NCBI GenBank assembly: GCA_013416455.1 | Contig: JACCES010000018.1 | Span: 39,127-103,126 of the forward strand | Direction of reading: 5' to 3' | DNA length: 64,000 bases | DNA from: Alcaligenaceae bacterium | Lineage (GTDB): Bacteria > Pseudomonadota > Gammaproteobacteria > Burkholderiales > Burkholderiaceae_B | In this document: positions 52,884-62,277 of the stretch, in pieces | Layout of the letters: each line of letters starts with the position of its first letter | Numbering within the stretch: position 1 is the first letter of the stretch | Notes under the pieces: generated by a model | What the model saw: the letters and a program-made list of their open reading frames with translations, nothing else | Database searches by the model: none | Told to the model about the DNA's origin: nothing | Translations under genes and position numbers: made by a program

Positions 52884-54647
52884 ATGCTTGCTATTGTGGA
52901 CGCATACCGGTCCGGCCTGCTGGCGCGTCGCTACTGGGTGTCCAATATCGTCGCCGGCCTCATCGTGGGGGTGGTGGCGCTGCCCCTGGCCATGGCCTTC
53001 GCCATTGCTTCGGGCGTGAAGCCGGAACAGGGCATCTACACCGCCATCATCGCCGGCATCCTGGTTTCGCTTTTTGGCGGCAGCCGCGTGCAGATCGCGG
53101 GGCCCACCGGCGCCTTCATCGTGATATTGGCCGGCATCGTCGCCGAATACGGAGTGGCCGGCCTGCAGATCGCCACACTCATGGCCGGGGTGATCCTGCT
53201 GCTGTTCGGCCTGGCGCGCATGGGCGCGGTCATCAAGTTCATTCCCGCGCCGGTCATCGTCGGCTTCACCGCGGGCATCGGCGTGGTCATCTGGGTGGGG
53301 CAGTGGAAGGATTTCTTCGGCCTGCCCAACGTCGGGGGAAGCCATTTTCACGAGAAGCTGTGGGCTTTGCTGCAGGTGTTTCCGCAGCTGGACTTCGCCA
53401 CCACGGCGCTGGCCCTCCTGGCCCTGGCGCTCCTGATCGTCACGCCGCGCGTATCCGTTCTGGCGCGGGTCCCGGGGCCCCTGGTGGTTCTGATCGTCGT
53501 GACCGCCGTGCAGGCGATATTCGGCTTCGAGTCGGTGGCCACCATCGGCAGCACCTACGGTGAAATCCCGCGCGGGCTGCCGGCGCTGGAAGTCCCCGAA
53601 ATTACCCTGAGCCGGCTGGTGGAGCTCATCGGCCCGGCCTTCGCCATCGCCATGCTGGGAGCGATCGAATCACTGCTGTCGGCCGTGGTGGCGGATCGCA
53701 TGGCCGGTACCCGCCACCATTCGAACCAGGAACTGGTGGGCCAGGGCCTGGCCAATATCATCGCGCCCCTGTTCGGCGGCATTGCCGCCACCGGGGCGAT
53801 CGCCCGCACCGCCACCAACATACGCAATGGCGGCAACAGCCCGGTTGCGGGTGTGGTGCATGCCTTATGCCTGGTTTTCATCCTGCTGTTTCTCGCGCCC
53901 CTGGCGGCCAATATTCCGCTGGCGGCGCTGGCCGCCATCCTGTTCGTGGTGGCCTGGAACATGAGCGATGTGCGGCATGTCATCAAGCTGCTGCGCGGCG
54001 CGCCGCGTTCGGATGTCGTCATCCTGCTGGTCACGTTCCTGCTGACGGTGTTCGTCGACCTGGTGGTGGCGGTGAACATCGGCGTGGTGCTGGCCATGCT
54101 CCACTTTCTGCGGCGCATGGCGGGCAGCGTGGCGGTGCGCCAGCAAGACGATGCGCAACTGCAGCGCGAGCTGGCGCTCGAAGGGCGGGCACTGCCGCCC
54201 GGCGTCATGGTGTATTCGGTGGAAGGGCCGTTCTTCTTTGCCGCGGTCGAGGCCTTCGAGCATGCGCTGTCGGACACTCACAAGAATCGCCGGGCCATCA
54301 TCATCCGCCTGAGGTACGTGCCCTTCGTCGATGCGACCGGCCTGCAGACGCTGGAAGACGTCGTCGAACAGCTGCGGGCGCTGGGTTTGATCGTGATCTT
54401 CACCGAAATCAACGAAACGGTGCGCCGCAAAATGCGGCGCATGGGCTTGCTGGGCCGTCTGGGCGAAGGCAATGCCGTGCGCAGCCTGGGGGAAGCCGCC
54501 GCACGGCTCAATACCATTCTGCAGCGGGATTCCGACGAGCATCCCGAACCGTCGGATGCCGTGCCGCCGCCGGCGTCCGCGCCCGCCGCCCGTCCGGGCG
54601 GCGGGTCGTCGCAGGCCCCCTCCGGTGGCGGGTCTGTCGAGGGGTAA
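52884..54647 (+). CDS. SulP-family anion transporter with STAS domain
   Basis: A 587-residue protein with about 12 membrane segments starting near residue 20 (NIVAGLIVGVVALPLAMAFA, ASGVKPEQGIYTAI, GPTGAFIVIL) and a cytoplasmic STAS domain (VEGPFFFAAVEAFEHAL, RYVPFVDATGLQTLEDV). SulP carriers move sulfate, bicarbonate or dicarboxylates; which one is unclear. The last 45 residues are Pro/Gly/Ser-rich and disordered. It may take up an acid for the adjacent operon, but this is speculative. Confidence 0.93.
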   Translation: MLAIVDAYRSGLLARRYWVSNIVAGLIVGVVALPLAMAFAIASGVKPEQGIYTAIIAGILVSLFGGSRVQIAGPTGAFIVILAGIVAEYGVAGLQIATLMAGVILLLFGLARMGAVIKFIPAPVIVGFTAGIGVVIWVGQWKDFFGLPNVGGSHFHEKLWALLQVFPQLDFATTALALLALALLIVTPRVSVLARVPGPLVVLIVVTAVQAIFGFESVATIGSTYGEIPRGLPALEVPEITLSRLVELIGPAFAIAMLGAIESLLSAVVADRMAGTRHHSNQELVGQGLANIIAPLFGGIAATGAIARTATNIRNGGNSPVAGVVHALCLVFILLFLAPLAANIPLAALAAILFVVAWNMSDVRHVIKLLRGAPRSDVVILLVTFLLTVFVDLVVAVNIGVVLAMLHFLRRMAGSVAVRQQDDAQLQRELALEGRALPPGVMVYSVEGPFFFAAVEAFEHALSDTHKNRRAIIIRLRYVPFVDATGLQTLEDVVEQLRALGLIVIFTEINETVRRKMRRMGLLGRLGEGNAVRSLGEAAARLNTILQRDSDEHPEPSDAVPPPASAPAARPGGGSSQAPSGGGSVEG

Positions 54648-54695
54648 AGGCGGGGAATGACAGAAGGCGCGGCGCCCCGCCGCGCATGAGCCGGT

Positions 54696-55013
54696 TCAGG
54701 TTTTCGGGCGACGGGGCGCGGCGGACGAGCCGGCTGGCTTCGCCTTGCGCGGGGCGCGTGCTTCAGGGCGCGCGGCGGCCTTGACCCCGGGGTTGCGCAC
54801 CGTGGAAGGCGGCCCGTTGTCGCCGGCCGCCGGCCCGTAGCTGACGCCGTGATCCGCAAGATAATTGCGGATGAGCTGACGAACCACCTGCGAAGGGGTG
54901 AGGTCCTGGCTGGCGCACAGTCGATCGAATGCTTTCTTTTTTTCCGGGTCGACAAGTACGGTGAGTCGCGCGGTCTTGCTTTCCATGGGGCGAGTGTTCG
55001 TGATTGATTGCAT
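54696..55013 (-). CDS. Small RHH/CopG-like protein
   Basis: A 105-residue protein. The segment ARLTVLVDPEKKKAFDRLCA followed by LTPSQVVRQLIRNYLADHG is a ribbon-helix-helix-like pattern; the C-terminal half is a basic, Pro/Ala-rich tail. It may be a small DNA binder or an orphan antitoxin-like protein. ATGs at 55013 and 54986 are both plausible. No partner gene is adjacent. Confidence 0.7.
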   Translation of the reverse strand: MQSITNTRPMESKTARLTVLVDPEKKKAFDRLCASQDLTPSQVVRQLIRNYLADHGVSYGPAAGDNGPPSTVRNPGVKAAARPEARAPRKAKPAGSSAAPRRPKT

Positions 55014-55043
55014 TGTAATGGAATGCGGCTCAGATGCGCATGC

Positions 55044-55811
55044 TCAAAGAGCAGGCAGGCGCCCCAGCACCCGCGTCAGCGTGTCGTTGAAGGCGGCCTC
55101 CAGCCCTTGCCGGGCGGCCAGCAGCTCGGCAATCGATACCACACGGTCCGCCCGGTAGCGGCGCCCGCTCCCGATCGCGGTTTCAAAGGCGTTTGCGGCG
55201 TCGGTGATCCCGGCCGTATCGGCGTCGAGCAGCACCAGTGCATGCACCAGCCCGGCGTGGCCGTCTTCCGTGCCACGCAGGCGGCGCCACATCTGCGCTG
55301 TGCCGGCGACTTTGACGGCGGCGCCATGCAAATGGACGGCCAGGTTGTAGCGGCCGTCGCAGAACGAGCCCTCTACAGGCGCGGGGAAGGCGTCCACGCC
55401 CAACGTATCCAGGGCGTCGGCGAGCAGCCCGCAGATCAGCTGGTAGCCCTGTTCGGAATGCTGCATGGGCGGGCCGTCCACCCGATAGGCCAGGCTGACA
55501 TTGACGATGCCGGGGCCCTGGGGGACGATGCCGCCGCCGGTCTGGCGCACCGTGACGGGCCAGCCTTGCGCGGCAAATTGCAGGCAGGCGTCTTCGAAGG
55601 CTTCGAAGCGCCGGTAGGTGCGCGGCACGACCAGGCCGCGGTCAGCCTGCCATATGCTGGCGATCGGCCCGTGATCCATCACGAGATCCAGCAGCGATTC
55701 GTCGAAACGGGCGTCGCGGCGGACAGCCGACCCCGGCCGGCACAGGCGAAAGGCGGCTGGCGGCAGGGGAGCGGCGTCGTGCTCAGCCGCGGGCGATGGT
55801 GAACTGTTCAT
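55044..55811 (-). CDS. Lipoate/octanoate-protein transferase family protein
   Basis: A 255-residue BPL/LPL-fold protein. Diagnostic segments are RQTGGGIVPQGPGIVNVSLA (normally RRxSGGGxV..H), GSFCDGRYNLAVHLHGAA and VKVAGTAQMWRR with the Lys of the active site. The Cys in GSFCDGR matches the LipM-type octanoyltransferase position, so either a lipoate ligase or an octanoyltransferase role is possible. It overlaps the TM2 gene by 29 bp. Confidence 0.82.
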   Translation of the reverse strand: MNSSPSPAAEHDAAPLPPAAFRLCRPGSAVRRDARFDESLLDLVMDHGPIASIWQADRGLVVPRTYRRFEAFEDACLQFAAQGWPVTVRQTGGGIVPQGPGIVNVSLAYRVDGPPMQHSEQGYQLICGLLADALDTLGVDAFPAPVEGSFCDGRYNLAVHLHGAAVKVAGTAQMWRRLRGTEDGHAGLVHALVLLDADTAGITDAANAFETAIGSGRRYRADRVVSIAELLAARQGLEAAFNDTLTRVLGRLPAL

Positions 55812-56250
55812 CCGTCATGAAGAAGTAGCGGATCGCATCGATCAGGCTCAGCACGATCACCAGGGGAGGGAAGAACCACAGGATCAGCAGGTAGACAATG
55901 CCCCAGCCGATCTGGCCCAGGTAGAAGCGGTGCGCGCCGAGCCAGCCCAGGCAGATGGCGAGCACGATGGCGATCTTGCGGTGGTTGGCGGGATTCCTGA
56001 GTTCCCTTTCCCGGCTGCGGAAGACCCACCAGCTGACCGGCACGGTCAGTGCGATGGCCAGCAGCACCTTGGTGGTGTGGGTGGAAAGATAATGATGCAG
56101 CCCGGCATAGAGATCGGCGAAATTGTGCACTACCCAGCCGCTGAGCTGCGAAATCCAGGCAAAGGCCTGGGCGAGCAGGGCGTTGCCGAAGGTCAGGGCG
56201 ACCAGGATCGCCAGGAAGATGGCGATCACCAATATGGTTCGTTGAAGCAT
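55783..56250 (-). CDS. TM2-domain membrane protein
   Basis: A 155-residue membrane protein with an N-terminal helix pair and a C-terminal TM2 domain (ICLGWLGAHRFYLGQIGWGI, then FFPPLVIVLSLIDAIRYFF). TM2 proteins have no settled function. It lies 15 bp after glpK on the same strand, so co-transcription is likely, but a role in glycerol use is not implied. Confidence 0.85.
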   Translation of the reverse strand: MLQRTILVIAIFLAILVALTFGNALLAQAFAWISQLSGWVVHNFADLYAGLHHYLSTHTTKVLLAIALTVPVSWWVFRSRERELRNPANHRKIAIVLAICLGWLGAHRFYLGQIGWGIVYLLILWFFPPLVIVLSLIDAIRYFFMTDEQFTIARG

Positions 56251-56265
56251 TCAGGTTCCTCCGAT

Positions 56266-57759
56266 TCAGTCGGCGCAGGCCTGGCGGACCGCCTTTTCCC
56301 AGCGGGCCATCAGTTCCTGGGCGTGTCCCGGGTCGCATTGCGGTTCGAACGTGCGTTCGACCCGCCACAGGCCGGAAAGTTCTTCCTTGCCGCCGTAGAC
56401 GCCGGCCGTCAGGCCGGCCAGAAAGGCGGCCCCCAGGGCCGTGGTTTCGATCATGGTGGGGCGCAGCACCGGGATGCCCAGCAGGTCGGCCTGGAACTGC
56501 ATGAGCAGATCGTTCACACAGGCGCCGCCATCCACGCGCAGTTCCCGAAGGGGTTGGCCGCCCGCGTCCGCCGCATCGCGGCTCATGGCCTGCAGCAGCG
56601 CCGCGCTCTGGAAGGCGATGCTGTCCAGCGCGGCGCGAGCAACGTGCGCCATCGTGCTGCCGCGTGTCAGGCCCGTGACGGTGCCGCGCGCGTCGGGATC
56701 CCAGTAGGGGGCGCCCAGCCCCGTGAAGGCGGGCACGAACATGACCCCGCCGGAATCGGGCACGCTGCGCGCCAGCGCTTCGATGTCGCTGCTTTGCGGA
56801 AACGCCTTCATGCCGTCGCGCAGCCACTGCACCACGGCCCCGGCGACGAAGACACTGCCTTCGAAGGCGTATTCGGCTTCGGGACCCGTTTGCGCCGCGC
56901 GGGTGGTCACCAGCCCGTTGGAAGATACATTGAAGATACCGCCGGTGTGCATCAGCATGAAGCAGCCCGTGCCATAGGTGTTCTTGGCCATCCCGCTGCG
57001 GAAGCACGCCTGCCCGAACAGCGCGCTCTGCTGGTCGCCGGCCACGCCGCAGATCGGTATTTCGCCGCCCAGGAGTTCCGGCGCGGTGGCGCCGAAGTGC
57101 GAGCCCGAAGGCAGGACCTCGGGCAGCAGGGCGGGTTCGATATCCAGCCATTCCAGCAATTGATCGTCCCACCGGTTCTCATGCACATTGAACAGCATGG
57201 TGCGCGAAGCGTTGCTCACGTCGGTCAGGTGGCGTTTTTCGGCCGTGAGCTGCCAGATCAGCCAGCTGTCCACGGTCCCGAATGCCAGCTCGCCCCTGGC
57301 CGCCAGCTCGCGCGCCCCGGGTATGTTGTCCAGCAGCCATTTGAGTTTGGTGCCGGAAAAATAGGCATCGATGCGCAGGCCGGTGCGCTGCAGGATCCCG
57401 GTTTCCCTTCCGTTTTCGCGCAGTTCGGCGCAGGCCGGTTCCGAACGGCGGTCCTGCCAGACGATGGCGTTGTGCAGCGGTTGGCCGGTGCGGCGGTTCC
57501 AGAGCAGCGTGGTTTCGCGCTGATTGGTGATGCCGATGGCGCGGATGTCGGCCGCCTTCAGGCCGGCGCTGGACAGGGCGCTTCGCGCGGTCTCGAGCTG
57601 TGTCCGCCAGATTTCCATGGGGTCGTGTTCCACCCAGCCGGGCCGCGGAAAGATCTGTGCCGTTTCGCGCTGGGCGAGCGCAATGATTTCGCCGCTTTCA
57701 TTGAAGATGATGCTGCGGGAGCTGGACGTGCCCTGATCGAGTGCAAGCAGATAAGTCAT
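56266..57759 (-). CDS. glpK: Glycerol kinase
   Basis: A 497-residue FGGY kinase. [15 protein letters not shown] is the N-terminal phosphate loop, [19 protein letters not shown] and IVWQDRR bind glycerol, and [11 protein letters not shown] and [20 protein letters not shown] are family signatures. It converts glycerol to glycerol-3-phosphate for GlpD, which is divergently encoded. Start MTYLLALD at 57759; an ATG four codons upstream is also possible. No glpF or glpR gene is within the window. Confidence 0.96.
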   Translation of the reverse strand: MTYLLALDQGTSSSRSIIFNESGEIIALAQRETAQIFPRPGWVEHDPMEIWRTQLETARSALSSAGLKAADIRAIGITNQRETTLLWNRRTGQPLHNAIVWQDRRSEPACAELRENGRETGILQRTGLRIDAYFSGTKLKWLLDNIPGARELAARGELAFGTVDSWLIWQLTAEKRHLTDVSNASRTMLFNVHENRWDDQLLEWLDIEPALLPEVLPSGSHFGATAPELLGGEIPICGVAGDQQSALFGQACFRSGMAKNTYGTGCFMLMHTGGIFNVSSNGLVTTRAAQTGPEAEYAFEGSVFVAGAVVQWLRDGMKAFPQSSDIEALARSVPDSGGVMFVPAFTGLGAPYWDPDARGTVTGLTRGSTMAHVARAALDSIAFQSAALLQAMSRDAADAGGQPLRELRVDGGACVNDLLMQFQADLLGIPVLRPTMIETTALGAAFLAGLTAGVYGGKEELSGLWRVERTFEPQCDPGHAQELMARWEKAVRQACAD

Positions 57760-57889
57760 GGTCGGCCGCATGGTGGTGTGGCCTTAAGTTTACCGGCGAT
57801 TCGCTTCCATGCCGTGGCATTGCCTCGGCGGCGCCATCTTCATACCGTACACTTGGGCATGTTTTCTTCCTCGATGTGATTGCCTGGAC

Positions 57890-59482
57890 ATGCATGCTTC
57901 CGTAGCGCCGCTGGAAACCCGCCGGTCCGACCTGCTCGGGCGGCTGGCGGCCGTGCGCAAGGTCGACCTTCTCGTGGTGGGTGGCGGCGCCACCGGCCTG
58001 GGCCTGGCGCTGGATGCCGCCCTGCGCGGCTTGTCCGTCGTTCTGCTGGAGGCCCGCGATTTTGCGAAAGGCACGTCTTCCCGCGCCACCAAGCTGGTGC
58101 ACGGCGGCGTGCGCTATCTGGCCCAGGGCAATGTGTCGCTGGTGCGCGAAGCCTTGCATGAAAGGCGCAAGCTGCTGCATAACGCCGCGCACGTCGCCGG
58201 CCCGCTTGCCTTCGTCATGCCCGGCTACAAATGCTGGGAAACGCCTTTTTACGGGGTGGGGCTGAAAGCCTACGATGCGCTGGCCGGGCATGCCGGCCTG
58301 GGGGCGACCGAATTGCTCTCGGCCAGGCAGACGCTCGCCTGTCTCCCCGGCGTGCGGGCCGACGGCCTCAAGGGCGGGGTCAAGTATTGGGACGGCCAGT
58401 TCGACGATGCGAGGCTGGCCCTGGCGCTGGCCCGCAGTGCCGCGGGCCAGGGCGCTCTCCTGGTCAACTATTGCCCTGTCGTGGGCCTGGAGCACCGCAA
58501 CGGCAGGGTGTCCGGAGTCCGCTACCTTGCGCGGGGGGCTGAGGCCGAAGGGGCGATCGATGCGCGCTGCGTCGTGAATGCCACCGGCGTCTGGGTGGAT
58601 TCCCTGCGCGACATGGATGACACGGCAACAGGCCGCGGTACGCAGACCATGGTGACGCCCAGCCAGGGTGTGCACCTGGTGGTGGATCGTGGCTTTCTGC
58701 CGGGCGATCACGCCCTGCTGGTTCCGCGCACCCGCGACGGCCGGGTGCTGTTTGCCGTGCCCTGGCTGGGCAAACTCATACTGGGCACGACCGACACCTC
58801 GTGCGATCACATCCACGAAGAGCCCCGCCCGCTGGCCGGCGAAGTACGCTTCATCCTTGGCGAAGCGGCGAATTATCTCGCCCGGGCTCCTCGCCCCGAC
58901 GATGTCCGCAGCGCCTGGGCCGGCCTGCGTCCCCTGGTGAGGCCGACCCGGGACGCCGACGCCACAAAGAAGATCAATCGGGAACATACCGTCATCGTCA
59001 GCCCCAGCGGGCTGGTGACCGTCACAGGCGGCAAGTGGACCACATACCGCGCCATGGCCGAAGACATACTGGCCAAATGCACGGACGCGGGCCTGCTCGA
59101 ACGCCTGCCACCCTGCGAAACGGCCGATTTTCTGCTGGTGGGGGCGCCCACCGGCCCGCAATCGAATGTATCTCTGGCCGCGCCGCCGGGCATTCACAGC
59201 TATGGCGGCGAAGCCGGATGGGTCATGAGTCTGCCGGGGGCCGACAAAGAGATAGCGCCGGGCCTGACCGAGGCCATGCTGCGCTTTGCCGTGCGCCATG
59301 AGTACGCCTGTACGGTGGAAGACGTACTGGCGCGCCGCTCGCGCCTGCTGTTCCTCGACGCGGCCCGGGCCGCCGAAGCGGCGCCCGCGGCGGCGGCCAT
59401 CCTGCGCGAGGAAACTGGGCGTGATCCCGGGCTGGAATCCTTTCTGGCGCTTGCCGCGCAATACCGCCATGTGCCCTGGTAG
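57890..59482 (+). CDS. glpD: Aerobic glycerol-3-phosphate dehydrogenase
   Basis: A 530-residue membrane-associated flavoenzyme. The FAD motif is VVGGGATGLGLALDAALRG, with TSSRATKLVHGGVRYL next to it and GGKWTTYRAMAEDI near the C-terminal domain. It oxidises glycerol-3-phosphate to dihydroxyacetone phosphate and feeds electrons to quinone. Start MHASVAPLE at 57890 is preferred. Divergent from glpK with a 130-bp shared promoter region. Confidence 0.96.
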   Translation: MHASVAPLETRRSDLLGRLAAVRKVDLLVVGGGATGLGLALDAALRGLSVVLLEARDFAKGTSSRATKLVHGGVRYLAQGNVSLVREALHERRKLLHNAAHVAGPLAFVMPGYKCWETPFYGVGLKAYDALAGHAGLGATELLSARQTLACLPGVRADGLKGGVKYWDGQFDDARLALALARSAAGQGALLVNYCPVVGLEHRNGRVSGVRYLARGAEAEGAIDARCVVNATGVWVDSLRDMDDTATGRGTQTMVTPSQGVHLVVDRGFLPGDHALLVPRTRDGRVLFAVPWLGKLILGTTDTSCDHIHEEPRPLAGEVRFILGEAANYLARAPRPDDVRSAWAGLRPLVRPTRDADATKKINREHTVIVSPSGLVTVTGGKWTTYRAMAEDILAKCTDAGLLERLPPCETADFLLVGAPTGPQSNVSLAAPPGIHSYGGEAGWVMSLPGADKEIAPGLTEAMLRFAVRHEYACTVEDVLARRSRLLFLDAARAAEAAPAAAAILREETGRDPGLESFLALAAQYRHVPW

Positions 59483-59494
59483 GGAAAAGGCGGA

Positions 59495-60010
59495 TCAGCG
59501 CCGCGCGAACAGCGTACGGGCGGAATCGAAGCGGCGGGAAAAATAGGGATTGTCCATCGTGTCGATACGTACCCGGCCGCCGGAAGAGGGAGCGTTCACG
59601 AAACGGCCATCGCCAATATAGATGCCGACATGTGAATTGGGGCGGCCCAGCGTATTGAAGAATACGAGATCGCCTTCGCGCAGTTCGCGCCGGCTGATGC
59701 GGCGGCTGGCCGCGGCCTGACTGCCCGCGCTGCGGGGCAATTGCGCGCCGGCCGCCTGACTGAAGACATAGTTGACCAGGCCGCTGCAGTCGAAGCCGCC
59801 GGATGGTTCGGTGCCGCCGTAGCGATAAGGGCTGCCCATCAGCCCCATGGCCGTCATGACCACTTCCTGACGATGCTGGATGGGGATTTCCGGCAGGCCT
59901 TGCGAAGCGTGGCGATGACCCGAGCCCGCGCAGCCCGCCAGGAGGAGCGCCACGCATATGGCCCACCAGCGAGAGCGCCTATCGGCAAAAAAACGACAAA
60001 AAAGGCCCAT
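59495..60010 (-). CDS. NlpC/P60-family lipoprotein hydrolase
   Basis: A 171-residue cell-wall enzyme. It begins with a signal and lipobox (LLLAGC, Cys near residue 27), followed by an NlpC/P60 domain with catalytic Cys in SGGFDCSGLVNYVF, His in SHVGIYIGDG and a polar residue in FVNAPSSGG. Such enzymes hydrolyse D-glutamyl-diaminopimelate or related bonds in peptidoglycan. The start MGLFCRFF at 60010 gives the better signal peptide; an upstream ATG at 60043 exists. It is convergent with glpD. Confidence 0.9.
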   Translation of the reverse strand: MGLFCRFFADRRSRWWAICVALLLAGCAGSGHRHASQGLPEIPIQHRQEVVMTAMGLMGSPYRYGGTEPSGGFDCSGLVNYVFSQAAGAQLPRSAGSQAAASRRISRRELREGDLVFFNTLGRPNSHVGIYIGDGRFVNAPSSGGRVRIDTMDNPYFSRRFDSARTLFARR

Positions 60011-60217
60011 AGCTTGTTTATTTATGTAACGAAACTGCCACAATTAGTAATACGACATATATTTTGGTACTATTCAGGCTTATATCCATTCGTTTTTTGC
60101 ATGCAAATAGTATTTATACCTATAAAATTGTAAATAATAGTATTCGTTCCCTTACAATGCGAGGGGGGCATTGTGCTCGATGAACTCGTACAAATGGTCA
60201 AGCAAAAGGATGGCGTG
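60011..60217. promoter_or_regulatory. flhDC upstream region
   Basis: About 200 bp, AT-rich around 60,040-60,150, between the divergent NlpC/P60 gene and flhD. It should hold the flagellar master promoter; no individual regulator site was recognised. Confidence 0.5.
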
Positions 60218-60541
60218 ATGCCGATTTCCGACAATAACGTACTCAGCGATATCCAAGAAGTAAATCTGTCCTATCTCATGCTCGCTCAGCGGCTCCTCCG
60301 TGAAAATTATGCCGCCGGCATGTATCGCCTGGGTTTCGACGCCGACGTGGCGGATATCGTCCTGGGCCTTTCGCCGGCCCAGCTCGTCAAGCTGGCCAGC
60401 GCCAACACCTTGATCTGCGGCTTCCGCCTGAACGACTATCAGCTGCTTTCCACCCTCGGCCAGGACGTTCTGGGCGGCGTGCTGCAGCAGGCGCATTCCA
60501 CCATCCTGCTCGCGCAGCGCTCGCCCGAGCCGCTCGCCTGA
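60218..60541 (+). CDS. flhD: FlhD, flagellar master regulator subunit
   Basis: A 107-residue protein: [38 protein letters not shown] and [13 protein letters not shown] are conserved FlhD segments. With FlhC it forms FlhD4C2, which activates class II flagellar genes. The start MPISDNNVL at 60218 has a AAGGA site; in-frame starts at 60173 and 60194 would lengthen it. FlhD is followed by flhC after 22 bp. Confidence 0.93.
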   Translation: MPISDNNVLSDIQEVNLSYLMLAQRLLRENYAAGMYRLGFDADVADIVLGLSPAQLVKLASANTLICGFRLNDYQLLSTLGQDVLGGVLQQAHSTILLAQRSPEPLA

Positions 60542-60563
60542 GTCGTTACAGTAACGGTAAGTC

Positions 60564-61259
60564 ATGACAAAAAGAAGTGTGGCCAAGGAAGCGGAAGAAA
60601 TCCTGCTGGCGACGGACATGATCGAGCTGGGCGCGCGCTTGCAGGTTCTGCAGGCGGAAACCAGCCTCAGCTACGATCGCCTTGCTCGCCTCTATCGCGA
60701 GGTGAAGGGGTGCTCGCCTCCCAAGGGCATGCTGCCCTTCTCGGTCGACTGGTTCATGACTTGGCTGCCCAACATCCATTCCAGCGTTTTCTACAGCGCC
60801 TATCGCTACCTGGATACCCACACGCCCGCCAGGAAATCGCGCGCGCTGGTGGAAGCCTATCGCCTGTATGGCGAGCAGGCGGTTGCCGGGCGCCTGGGCA
60901 CGCTGCCGGGCGAAGAGCCGGTGCTGAGCTTTACCCGGGCATGGATGCTGATCCGTTTCTTTGATAGCAATTTGTTGCAACTTTCCTATTGCGAACGTTG
61001 CAAAGGCGGTTTTGTTGCTCATGCGCACGACCCGCAACAGGGCTTCGTGTGCGCAATCTGCCGCCCGCCGCCCCGGGCCGGCAAGACCCGCAATCGCCGG
61101 GGCGCATCGGCCGCCCGGCAAGGTGGCGCCGCATCCGCCAAGCCTCTGTCGGGCTCGGCGGTTTCAGCGACGCCCGCCGCTTCGCGGCCGGCACGGGTGG
61201 CGGCGCCCCGGCGCGCCAATGATGCCGCCGTGGCCGCTCTCGTTCCCGACGGGGCCTGA
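60564..61259 (+). CDS. flhC: FlhC, flagellar master regulator subunit
   Basis: A 231-residue zinc protein: a conserved core to about residue 180 with Cys-rich zinc site YCERCKGGFV and FVCAIC. The last 45 residues are Ala/Arg/Pro-rich and not conserved. Pairs with FlhD to activate flagellar and chemotaxis operons. It is followed by motA after 139 bp, which contain a stem-loop. Confidence 0.94.
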   Translation: MTKRSVAKEAEEILLATDMIELGARLQVLQAETSLSYDRLARLYREVKGCSPPKGMLPFSVDWFMTWLPNIHSSVFYSAYRYLDTHTPARKSRALVEAYRLYGEQAVAGRLGTLPGEEPVLSFTRAWMLIRFFDSNLLQLSYCERCKGGFVAHAHDPQQGFVCAICRPPPRAGKTRNRRGASAARQGGAASAKPLSGSAVSATPAASRPARVAAPRRANDAAVAALVPDGA

Positions 61260-61260
61260 G

Positions 61261-61279
61261 CTGAAACCACTGGTTTCAG
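61261..61279 (+). terminator. Stem-loop after flhC
   Basis: CTGAAACC and GGTTTCAG form an 8-bp stem with a 3-nt loop, followed by GATCTGTTTTA. The T-tract is short and delayed, so it is a weak terminator or attenuator. Confidence 0.55.
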
Positions 61280-61398
61280 GATCTGTTTTATTGTGAGTAT
61301 GTATCGATCTAGGTTAAAAATCGGGCATTGATGCAGGAATCTTGCGGCACCCCGCCACGCGAACATATGCATTTGGATAGGCTTGTTTAGGGCAACCC

Positions 61399-62271
61399 GT
61401 GTTCATTCTTATCGGCTACTTGATCGTCTTCGCCTCTGTAATCGGCGCTTATGTCCTGATGGGCGGGGCGATGGGGGCTCTGTACCAGCCATTCGAGCTC
61501 CTGCTGATCGGCGGGGCGGCCGCCGGCGCCTACATTGCCTCCAGCAGCGGCCAGTCCATGAAAATGCTGTTCAAGGCCGTACCCGGCGTGCTGCGGCGCA
61601 ACCCTTATGGCAAAGACACCTACATGCAGCTCATGGCGCTGTTGTACGTCCTGCTGAACAAGGCGCGGCGCGACGGCCTGATGTCGGTTGAAAGCGATAT
61701 CGAAGACCCGCATTCCAGCCCCATCTTCGCCGAGTATCCCGATGTCCTCAACGACCCGGTGCTCATCGAGTTCATTTCCGACTATCTGCGGCTCATCATC
61801 AGCGGGAACATGAGTTCCTTCGAGATCGAGACGCTGATGGACCAGGAAATCGAAACGCATCTGCACGAGCGCAACATCCCTGCGCTTGCCTTGCGCGCCG
61901 TGGCCGACGGCCTGCCGGCTTTCGGCATCGTGGCGGCGGTGCTGGGGGTGATCAAGGCGCTGGCGGCCGTGGACCAGCCGCCGGCCATCCTGGCCGACCT
62001 GATCTCCAAGGCCATGGTCGGCACCTTCCTTGGCATCCTTCTGGCCTATGGCTTCGTCGCCCCACTGGCGTCGGCCGTCGAACGCCGTTCGATCTCTTCC
62101 GTGAAGGTGCTCGAATGCATCAAGGTCACGCTGCTGGCCAGCATGAACGGCTATCCTCCGCAGCTTGCGGTCGAATTCGGCCGCAAGGTGCTCTATTCGC
62201 ACCTCAGGCCGTCCTTCATGGAGCTCGAGGATCACGTGAAACAGGTGCGCGCCGGCGCGCGCCGCGGCTGA
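61399..62271 (+). CDS. motA: MotA flagellar stator protein
   Basis: A 290-residue protein with four membrane helices (start IGYLIVFASVIGAYVLMGG; later PAFGIVAAVLGVIKAL and GTFLGILLAYGFVAPLAS) and the cytoplasmic charged loop with conserved Arg and Glu. MotA with MotB forms the proton-driven stator. A GTG starts it (61399, MFILIGYL). It ends 6 bp before motB. Confidence 0.95.
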   Translation: MFILIGYLIVFASVIGAYVLMGGAMGALYQPFELLLIGGAAAGAYIASSSGQSMKMLFKAVPGVLRRNPYGKDTYMQLMALLYVLLNKARRDGLMSVESDIEDPHSSPIFAEYPDVLNDPVLIEFISDYLRLIISGNMSSFEIETLMDQEIETHLHERNIPALALRAVADGLPAFGIVAAVLGVIKALAAVDQPPAILADLISKAMVGTFLGILLAYGFVAPLASAVERRSISSVKVLECIKVTLLASMNGYPPQLAVEFGRKVLYSHLRPSFMELEDHVKQVRAGARRG

Positions 62272-62277
62272 TCGGAT

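Noticed and set aside
55930..57879. 649-codon plus-strand frame opposite glpK and the TM2 gene
   Set aside because: Product looks like antisense noise and both opposite genes have clear domains.
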